NCBI GenBank assembly: GCA_964633205.1
Contig: CAZWFN010000106.1
Span: 1-22,572, forward strand
Origin: CAYVQE01 sp964633205
GTDB taxonomy: Bacteria > Myxococcota > B64-G9
DNA: 22,572 nt
Reading direction: 5' to 3'
The position numbers and the translations under genes are program-made. Each line of letters opens with the position of its first letter. Position 1 is the stretch's first letter. This document shows, one piece after another, positions 1 to 5,294 of this stretch. Below the pieces are notes generated by a model. That model made no database searches, was not told where the DNA came from, and worked only from the letters and a program-made list of their open reading frames with translations.

Positions 1-8
1 CGCATGAA

Positions 9-46
9 AGCTGTATACGCTCACGAAGCATGTTTTGCGGGGGAAT
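9..46 (+). repeat. Direct repeat copy 1 (38 bp, diverged)
   Basis: This segment matches 2273-2310 at 32 of 38 positions without gaps. In the same relative frame both copies would encode AVYAxEAxxAxE, so it may be a remnant of a coding duplication. It lies about 60 bp upstream of the 110-aa gene at 104. Function unknown. Confidence 0.5.
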
Positions 47-103
47 CAAATACTGGCGGGTTCTCGATGGCATTATGAAGTCTGACATCATTCCGGAGGC
101 GTC

Positions 104-436
104 ATGCCCACGATGATGGAGAAGTTTCGGGAGACGCTCGTGCGTCTAGCCTCGCCAGCGAACGAGCAAGAAGCATATCTGCGTGAGCTTGGGACAGCGC
201 CCTCGGCAGATGAGCTTGCGCTGGAGTTCAGCGATGTACTTGGTGCTGTCCTGAAACAGCTGGACGAAGATGTACGCACAGTATCGTCTCGGCTCGACAG
301 GCATCTTGAAGAAATGAGCGGTAGCGAACACGGGAAGCTTTGGACTGTGGATGCCTTGCATGTTGCTCCAGAATGGGCCTGTGTTCGGCAACTTGCGCAT
401 GAAGCTCTAAACGTCCTAGGCAACGGCTCGGATTGA
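104..436 (+). CDS. Hypothetical protein, 110 aa, mostly helical and acidic
   Basis: I do not recognise a named family. The start is supported by GGAGG at 95-99, four bases before the ATG. The product has no signal peptide or membrane segment and is predicted to be cytoplasmic, helical and rich in Glu, Leu and Ala, with a PSADELALEF stretch near residue 35 and a VRQLAHEAL helix near the C-terminus. Base composition is visibly less GC-rich than the rest of the window, which suggests recent acquisition. A short open frame entering from the left edge ends at 116 and overlaps the start, so the gene may follow a larger gene outside the window. Small acidic helical genes in such positions are sometimes immunity proteins, but that is only a guess here. 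Confidence 0.7.
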   Translation: MPTMMEKFRETLVRLASPANEQEAYLRELGTAPSADELALEFSDVLGAVLKQLDEDVRTVSSRLDRHLEEMSGSEHGKLWTVDALHVAPEWACVRQLAHEALNVLGNGSD

Positions 437-993
437 GATTGCCTTGACTGCCGTAGCACGCTTCATGATAGCCACGGCGAACTACGCCGACTCGACACGC
501 ACCCCACGGACCAATTGCCGTTTTCAGCGAGAATCCCTTTGCCATCCCGCCCACCCGAGCCTCACTGTCCTGAAGGAGGCCCTGCCGCGGTTTTTGCGGC
601 ACCTGCCTCGCAATGCTACGCCATGACCGCGTACGCCGACGCCATCGCCACACCTGCATAAAGCGCAGGTGCAGCAAACAACGCGAGCAGCCGAGTACGC
701 TGACCGACCTCGAGCAGAAGCTGATCTTGAAGACGACTTCAGTGACGGTGGGCCGTCGAGAGCAGTTGTCGGTGGGCCGACCGACGACCCGGCCCCCTGG
801 TCGCGGTTGCCCGACGGCGAGTCCGGCGGCCGGGCCGGCCCTGCAGGCTGCCGCGCCCGGCGGGGCGCCCGAGGTCCGGGGCGGCGCGCGGCAGAAGGCG
901 TCCGTTGACGAGGGCGAGCCACAGCCGGCTCGCTTTGCGGGCCCGGAGCAGACCTGTGTGGCGCGCATGCTCACCCGTCCCCCGGTCCGTGGT
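437..993. other. 557-bp stretch without a convincing gene
   Basis: Open frames here lack Shine-Dalgarno sequences and have low-complexity Arg/Pro/Gly translations typical of GC-rich noncoding DNA. Two small inverted repeats are visible: TGCCGC/GCGGCA at 583-601 and CACCTGC/GCAGGTG at 651-671. Neither is followed by a T-tract. A minus-strand frame ending near 615 would encode a short hydrophobic helix, but I see no start for it. The stretch is probably decayed coding DNA. Confidence 0.5.
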
Positions 994-2136
994 TTACGCT
1001 CCGGTCAGGTGCGTGAGCCAGTGGCTGAGATTGGTGATGAGCAGGGATTCGTTTTCGATTGGCTGGTCGATACGGCAGAGCAAGACGCTGCGGTCGGCCT
1101 CGATCAGACGGGCGGTCTTCTGTAGCCGGTCGACCATCTCCGGGGCCGGGTCGCTGGTGAGCTTGATCTCCACCGCCCACAGGCGGCTGCCCCAGTCGAG
1201 CACCAAGTCCAGCTCATAACCGTCCGAGGTGCGGAAGAAGCTGGCCTGGACGCGTTCGCCGCGGGCGGTCAGGCTCGCCAGGGTCTGTTCGATGGCGAAG
1301 CCCTCCCAACTCTGCCCGAGCCAGGGCTGCCGGTAGAGCCGATCGAGATCCTCGATGTTCATCAGCGCGTGCAGCAGGCCGCTGTCGCGCCAGTAGAGCT
1401 TGGGTCGCTTGACGAGGCGTTTGCGGATGTTGGCGGTGTAGGGTGGCAGTTGGCGGATGAGAAAGGCGCCCTCCAGGAACTCGCAGTAGCGCAGCACCGT
1501 CTTGTGATCGATGGCGAGCGAAGCGCCGAGCCGGGAGGCATTGAAGGGCTGGCCGTGGTCGGCGGCCAGCATGGCCAGCAGGCGCAGGGTGCGCTGGGGC
1601 CTGGCCGGCAGACCCCACTTGGGCAGATCGCGGGTCGCCAGCAGCTCCAGGTAGTCGTGCTGCCAGTGCGGGAACATGTTCGGTTGCAGGATTCCCCCGT
1701 CGGGGTAGCCGCCCCGCAGCCACAATGCGTCGATCGGCTCGTCGAGCTCGGGAAGGACGAAGGGGGTCAAATGGACCAGTCCCAGCCGGCCGGCCAGCGA
1801 CTCGGACACGTTTTCCACCAGTGCTGGCGAGACCGAGCCGAGCAGCAAAAAGCGACCGTTGCGCTTGCGATCGGCGTCGATGGTGCCACGCAATCGAGCG
1901 AAGACCCAGGGAGCCTGCTGGGCCTCGTCGATGACGACCAGCTCGTCGCCGGCCGCTAGCGCATCCCACTCCGCGTCGAGCCGGGTGCGGCTGCCCGGCG
2001 CTTCCATGTCGAAGCGGCGTCGGCCGAGCTGGCCCGCCAGCGTGGTCTTGCCGCACTGGCGCGGCCCGAGAATGGCCGCGGCCGGATAGCGGGCGAGCTT
2101 GTCGCGGACCAGGTTGCCATGTAGTCGGGGAACCAT
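994..2136 (-). CDS. AAA ATPase with DUF4143 / PD-(D/E)xK-like C-terminal domain
   Basis: This 380-aa protein is about the usual length of the widespread AAA_14 plus DUF4143 family, whose cellular role is poorly defined. Walker A is GPRQCGKT at residues 24-31 and Walker B is VVIDE at 67-71, followed by the family's sensor-like FLLLGS stretch. The C-terminal half carries the DUF4143 region, including a YELDLVL...VEIK motif that resembles a PD-(D/E)xK nuclease core. I chose the ATG at 2136 because the reading begins directly with the conserved MVPRL...ILGPRQ segment; the open frame extends upstream to 2229 but that part is unlike the family. No good Shine-Dalgarno sequence is visible. An 18-bp palindrome lies ten bases upstream of the start and could be a control site. 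Such genes are often found in accessory regions and among toxin-antitoxin loci. Confidence 0.88.
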   Translation of the reverse strand: MVPRLHGNLVRDKLARYPAAAILGPRQCGKTTLAGQLGRRRFDMEAPGSRTRLDAEWDALAAGDELVVIDEAQQAPWVFARLRGTIDADRKRNGRFLLLGSVSPALVENVSESLAGRLGLVHLTPFVLPELDEPIDALWLRGGYPDGGILQPNMFPHWQHDYLELLATRDLPKWGLPARPQRTLRLLAMLAADHGQPFNASRLGASLAIDHKTVLRYCEFLEGAFLIRQLPPYTANIRKRLVKRPKLYWRDSGLLHALMNIEDLDRLYRQPWLGQSWEGFAIEQTLASLTARGERVQASFFRTSDGYELDLVLDWGSRLWAVEIKLTSDPAPEMVDRLQKTARLIEADRSVLLCRIDQPIENESLLITNLSHWLTHLTGA

Positions 2137-2145
2137 ATTTGTATT

Positions 2146-2163
2146 TTGGGAAAAAATTCCCAA
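2146..2163 (-). promoter_or_regulatory. Palindrome upstream of the ATPase gene
   Basis: TTGGGAA-AAAA-TTCCCAA is a perfect 7-bp inverted repeat with a 4-bp spacer in an AT-rich patch, ending ten bases before the ATPase start codon. The position would suit an operator. No partner regulator is identifiable, and no clear -35/-10 pair surrounds it. Confidence 0.4.
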
Positions 2164-2258
2164 TTTGCAAGAACCGAGGCGGAATTTCTGTCCCACAGCG
2201 CTGCTACCGCACCCAAGGGTACGGCACAAACCGCCGCCGCAACCAAAGCCAAGAGCAG

Positions 2259-2314
2259 TACCATTCCACCAGAGCTGTATACGCTATCGAAGCAGTTTCT
2301 GCGGAGGAATGGTA
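2259..2314. repeat. Small element with 9-bp terminal inverted repeats
   Basis: TACCATTCC at 2259-2267 and GGAATGGTA at 2306-2314 are perfect inverted repeats, with partial pairing continuing outward and inward, enclosing about 38 bp. The enclosed part contains the second copy of the 38-bp repeat. It could be a MITE-like or REP-like element, or simply a stem-loop in the ATPase/toxin intergenic space. Confidence 0.4.
2273..2310 (+). repeat. Direct repeat copy 2 (38 bp, diverged)
   Basis: Matches 9-46 with six substitutions. Both copies are in the same orientation, about 2.26 kb apart, and bracket the 110-aa gene and the DUF4143 ATPase. They may mark the edges of an inserted segment or be two remnants of one ancestral gene end. 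Confidence 0.45.
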
Positions 2315-2340
2315 TAGCGGCTGGCCGTCCGGTTGCGCGT

Positions 2341-2730
2341 TCACCAGATGGTGGCGACGGCGGGATGGGCGCGCAGGGCTTTGTCTTTGGTGACCAACTC
2401 GCTCTTGTGGCGCTTGGCGGTGGCCGCGATCAGGCGGTCGGCGGGGTCGCCGTGGAAGCCCTGGTCGCCGAGCAGGGCGGCGTCGACGGAGATGTCCTGG
2501 TCGATGGGCAGCAGGGACAGGCGGGGGTGGGCGAGGGCTTGTTTGATCCAGACGCGCAGGTCGCGATCGAGCGCCAACTTGCCCTTGACCACCTTGGTGG
2601 CCACCTCCCAGCAGCTGATGGGGCACAGGCCGAGGCGCGGTTCGGCGTCGATGGCGGCCCGGGCCCGGCGCGACAGCTTGGCCGGTTCGGCCCGCCACCA
2701 GACCCAGACGTGCGTGTCGAGCACGATCAT
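2341..2730 (-). CDS. PIN-domain toxin, VapC-like
   Basis: This 129-aa single-domain protein has the usual PIN length. Conserved acidic residues are visible: D5 in LDTH, E42 in SCWEVATKV, D95 and D98 in GDPADRLIAATA, and D116 in TKDKAL. In the family these form the metal-dependent active site; VapC proteins are ribonucleases that cleave tRNA or rRNA. The ATG overlaps the stop codon of the upstream antitoxin gene as ATGA, the usual arrangement for coupled translation of a type II toxin-antitoxin pair. The larger open frame continues upstream to 2982, but that part is out-of-frame antitoxin sequence. The RNA target cannot be read from sequence. Confidence 0.9.
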   Translation of the reverse strand: MIVLDTHVWVWWRAEPAKLSRRARAAIDAEPRLGLCPISCWEVATKVVKGKLALDRDLRVWIKQALAHPRLSLLPIDQDISVDAALLGDQGFHGDPADRLIAATAKRHKSELVTKDKALRAHPAVATIW

Positions 2731-2963
2731 CCGTCCGCGTCCCAGCCTTCGGCCACCGGCGCCAGCAAATCCCGCTCGCTGGCGTAGTCCACGCTGCCGA
2801 GCAGGCTGGGCGGCTCGTCCTGCTCGAGCGGTACGATCCGGGCGACGGGCTTGCCGTGCTTGGTCACGACCAGGGCCAGACCGGTAGCGGACACCTCGTC
2901 CAGCAAGGCGAGGCACTTGGCCTTGAACTCGGCGGCGGGGATCTCGCGGGCATCCTCGGGCAT
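2727..2963 (-). CDS. Phd/YefM-family antitoxin
   Basis: This 78-aa protein is the antitoxin partner of the PIN protein. It starts with the Phd/YefM-type segment EIPAAEFKAKCLALLDEV, followed by the strand pattern LVVTKHGKPVARIVP that forms the N-terminal DNA-binding fold in this family. The C-terminal 30 residues are acidic and would be expected to wrap the toxin. A strong GGAGG at 2972-2976 lies eight bases before the ATG. The stop overlaps the toxin start by four bases. Just upstream is a tandem 14-bp repeat that is the natural candidate operator for autorepression by the antitoxin or the complex, as in other Phd-type systems. Confidence 0.9.
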   Translation of the reverse strand: MPEDAREIPAAEFKAKCLALLDEVSATGLALVVTKHGKPVARIVPLEQDEPPSLLGSVDYASERDLLAPVAEGWDADG

Positions 2964-2981
2964 GGACTCGTCCTCCGAACA

Positions 2982-3010
2982 ACCATGGTCATCATACCAT
3001 GGTCATTATA
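2982..3010 (-). promoter_or_regulatory. Toxin-antitoxin operator repeats and -10 box
   Basis: Two head-to-tail 14-bp copies, ACCATGGTCATCAT (2982-2995) and ACCATGGTCATTAT (2996-3009), differ at one base, and each holds the palindrome CCATGG. On the minus strand the outer copy overlaps a perfect TATAAT at 3010-3005, so protein bound to the repeats would cover the promoter. No good -35 hexamer is visible. The antitoxin start is 19 bp downstream of the inner repeat. Confidence 0.6.
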
Positions 3011-3052
3011 CCGAGGCAATCCCGGCGGCCAGCCTCCGGTTCCCCAGGGCAA

Positions 3053-3172
3053 ATGGCGCCTGAACGGTTGGCCGCGATGTAGCGCGCCCACCTGGAAGCC
3101 ATGCTGTTTGCTTTCGAGAAGGCCGAGCTGTACGACGCTATTTTCAAAAATGCCATGGAGCGCTACGGATTG
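3053..3172 (+). pseudogene. Possible coding remnant interrupted by a stop codon
   Basis: In one plus-strand frame the translation reads MAPERLAAM, a TAG at 3080-3082, then RAHLEAMLFAFEKAELYDAI and further amphipathic sequence to about residue GLPGPA. It looks like natural helical protein, unlike the low-complexity noise nearby, but I cannot assign a family. Beyond about 3172 the translation loses this character. The stretch lies between the antitoxin promoter and the hydrolase gene end. It could be the decayed end of a gene that once ran rightward. Confidence 0.3.
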
Positions 3173-3303
3173 CCGGGGCCGGCCGTGCTCGGTCGCCATC
3201 CGGGCCAGCCCGGTTCGGCCTGCTCTTCGAGCGAGACGAGACAGCTGGCATCGAGCGCGGTGGCGGGGATGCGGCGGCTGTTGTCCGGCAGGGGCTGGAG
3301 CGT

Positions 3304-5259
3304 TCAGCGGGTGTCGAACTCGAGCCGTGAGCTGCCGTCGAGCAGCAGGGTGTTGTGGACGCTGGTGGGCTGGCCCTTGAGGGCGACCTCGGTCGGCGGC
3401 GAGCCGTAGCTGAAGGTCTCGGCGGTGGCGTCCAGCGCGTCGCCGCGGACGAACACCGCGCCGTCGCAGGGGTTGCGGGCGAACAGGGGGAAGTTGTGGG
3501 CGCTGATCATCAGGCCCAGGCGGTGGCCGGCCGGGATGGTGTAGGCGAAGTCCTTGATGGGCGCGACGGTGATGCTGGTGCGCCGGCCGGGCTCGACCGG
3601 GGCGTAGGCGCGCGGGCCGGCGCGGGCCGACAGGCGCTGGATGCCGTCGGCGATCAGGCGCGGGTCGCCCTGGGCGTCGATGTCCAGCACCCGCAGCGCG
3701 ATGTCGCTGTCGGCCGCGTCGGTGCGCAGATCGAGGTGCAGGCGCAGCCGGCCCAGCAGCACCAGCGGCTCGGCCAGCGGTTGGCTGCTGAAGGTGATCT
3801 GGTCCGTGCGCTGGAGCAGGGCGGCCTGCGACAGCGGGCCGTGGAGCAGGATGCGGTCTTCGTCGGGCGTCAGCATGCAGGCCAGCGGATCGTCGGCGCC
3901 GACGCAGGCGTAGGGCGACAGGGTGGCGCCGCCCAGGCTGGGTGAGGGGTCGGCCGCATCGGCGCTCAGCTCGAGGCTGCCGCTGTCGGGGGGTTCGGCG
4001 ACCAGGCGGGCCTGGTCGTCGAGGTAGAGGCTGCGCGAGCTGAGCGCGGCCGGCGGCCACTGCGCGGCCGCCTGCCAGCCGGCGTTCTCGTGGTGGTAGC
4101 GCACCGCTGCCCAGTCGGCCACCTCGTTGTCCAGCCCGCGCAGGTGGTGGTCGAAGAAGGCCAGCGCGTCGCGGTCGATGCGCCGCTCCAGGTCCATGTA
4201 GACCTGCTCGGCTGCGGTCAGCGGCCGCGCCGCGCCCTGGCTGGTGGCCCCGCCGACGGCGAAGTGGATCCAGGGTCCGATCAGCAGCCGGTGCTGGTCG
4301 CGCACCGCCGGGTCGCTGTCGGCGCGCAGCTCCTGATAGGCGGCCACGGTCTGCGACGGCATCAGATCCCACCAGCCCGAGACCACCAGCGCCGGCACCC
4401 GGATGCGCTCGGCCGGTACCGAGGCGGCCACCAGGTCCCACAGCAGGTTGTGGCGCGGGTTCTCCTCGAACAAGCGGCGCAGGCCGAAGCCCAGGATGTC
4501 CAGGGCCATGGCCCACTCGTGGCGCATCACCCCGCCGGGATAGGTCTCGTCGAAGCCGTTGCGCAAAGCGCACATGATGGGCACCATGGCCCGCAGCGGC
4601 GGCGGTGGCCCGTCGGCGAAGTCCGGGTGCTGGGCGTTGCGGATCGGCCCGGCCGCGGTGCGGTACTGGGCCCGGCACAGCGCGGACACGCCCCAGGTGC
4701 CCACCTGGCCGTCGGACCAGTCCTGCTCGGCGATCCAGACCACCGTGTCGTAGGAATCCTGCGCCATCCAGGCCCCGTCGCCCGGGTGCGGCAGGTCCTC
4801 GGAGCCGTGGAAACCGCGCCAGTCGACCACCACGTAGTTGTAGTGCGGGCTGGCGAACAGCGGGCGCTCGGCCCGCTCCTCGCCGAAGAAGATGCTCCAG
4901 GCGCTGTCCTTGTCGTAGGGCGTCTGGAGCAGGATGGTGGGCAGGGCACAGCCGTCCTGGGCCGGCCGGTCGACGAAGGCCGACAAGGCGTGGCCGTCCA
5001 GGGTGGGGATGGCCAGGTCCTGGCGCACCCGCTCGCGGCCGCAGGGCGGCGCGTCCGCATCGCCGCCGGGGTCAGCGCCGTCCGAGCCGGCAGCGCCGTC
5101 GGCCGCAGCGCCGTCGGCCGCGTCAGCGGCGTCGCCGTCGCCGCCGGCATCGGTGCCGGCGTCGACCGGGCCCGGGTCGCGCGGGTCGGCGCAGGCGGGC
5201 GCACCGAACAGCCCGAACAGACCGAGCAGACCGAGCAGACCGAGCAGACCGGATCGCAT
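3304..5259 (-). CDS. Secreted CocE/NonD-family serine hydrolase (X-Pro dipeptidyl-peptidase S15 fold)
   Basis: The 651-aa product has a signal peptide built from a repetitive hydrophobic GLL/GLF core (residues 4-19) ending near APACADP, then an Asp/Ala/Gly linker to about residue 70. The alpha/beta-hydrolase domain follows: oxyanion tyrosine in TPYDKD (Y115), VVVDWRGFHGSE at 143-154, nucleophile S192 in GTWGVSALCR, D298 in SGWWDLMP and H332 in GPWIH, giving a Ser-Asp-His triad. The C-terminal 250 residues form the jelly-roll domain typical of the family. The nucleophile elbow has SALC where SYGG-like sequence is more common. Members hydrolyse esters or acyl bonds, including plant polymer esters and beta-lactams; the substrate is unknown. 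It follows the GH51-like gene, and an in-frame GTG at 5298 would overlap that gene's stop as GTGA and is a credible alternative start. Confidence 0.87.
   Translation of the reverse strand: MRSGLLGLLGLLGLFGLFGAPACADPRDPGPVDAGTDAGGDGDAADAADGAAADGAAGSDGADPGGDADAPPCGRERVRQDLAIPTLDGHALSAFVDRPAQDGCALPTILLQTPYDKDSAWSIFFGEERAERPLFASPHYNYVVVDWRGFHGSEDLPHPGDGAWMAQDSYDTVVWIAEQDWSDGQVGTWGVSALCRAQYRTAAGPIRNAQHPDFADGPPPPLRAMVPIMCALRNGFDETYPGGVMRHEWAMALDILGFGLRRLFEENPRHNLLWDLVAASVPAERIRVPALVVSGWWDLMPSQTVAAYQELRADSDPAVRDQHRLLIGPWIHFAVGGATSQGAARPLTAAEQVYMDLERRIDRDALAFFDHHLRGLDNEVADWAAVRYHHENAGWQAAAQWPPAALSSRSLYLDDQARLVAEPPDSGSLELSADAADPSPSLGGATLSPYACVGADDPLACMLTPDEDRILLHGPLSQAALLQRTDQITFSSQPLAEPLVLLGRLRLHLDLRTDAADSDIALRVLDIDAQGDPRLIADGIQRLSARAGPRAYAPVEPGRRTSITVAPIKDFAYTIPAGHRLGLMISAHNFPLFARNPCDGAVFVRGDALDATAETFSYGSPPTEVALKGQPTSVHNTLLLDGSSRLEFDTR
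5204..5248. repeat. 9-bp tandem repeat coding the signal-peptide core
   Basis: Five copies of CCGARCAGM (plus strand) encode LLG/LFG triplets on the minus strand, forming the hydrophobic core of the hydrolase signal peptide. Copies differ at one or two bases. Copy-number slippage would change the core by exactly three residues without shifting the frame. Confidence 0.8.
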
Positions 5260-5294
5260 CAAGGGCCCGAACAGGGCCGGCGGCGGGCGGCGGA

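Noticed and set aside
3..116. Partial plus-strand frame entering from the left edge and ending at 116
   Set aside because: Could be the end of a gene overlapping the 110-aa ORF, but 37 residues without a recognised motif are too little to call; another frame ends at 78.
525..740. Minus-strand frame with a C-terminal hydrophobic helix (LLALFAAPALYAGVAMASAYAVMA region split by ends)
   Set aside because: Too short, no start codon or ribosome-binding site, and flanking translation is noise; at most a decayed gene end.
2137..2229. N-terminal extension of the DUF4143 ATPase to 2229
   Set aside because: The extra 31 residues are unlike the family and cross the palindrome and AT-rich upstream region; ATG at 2136 fits family length.
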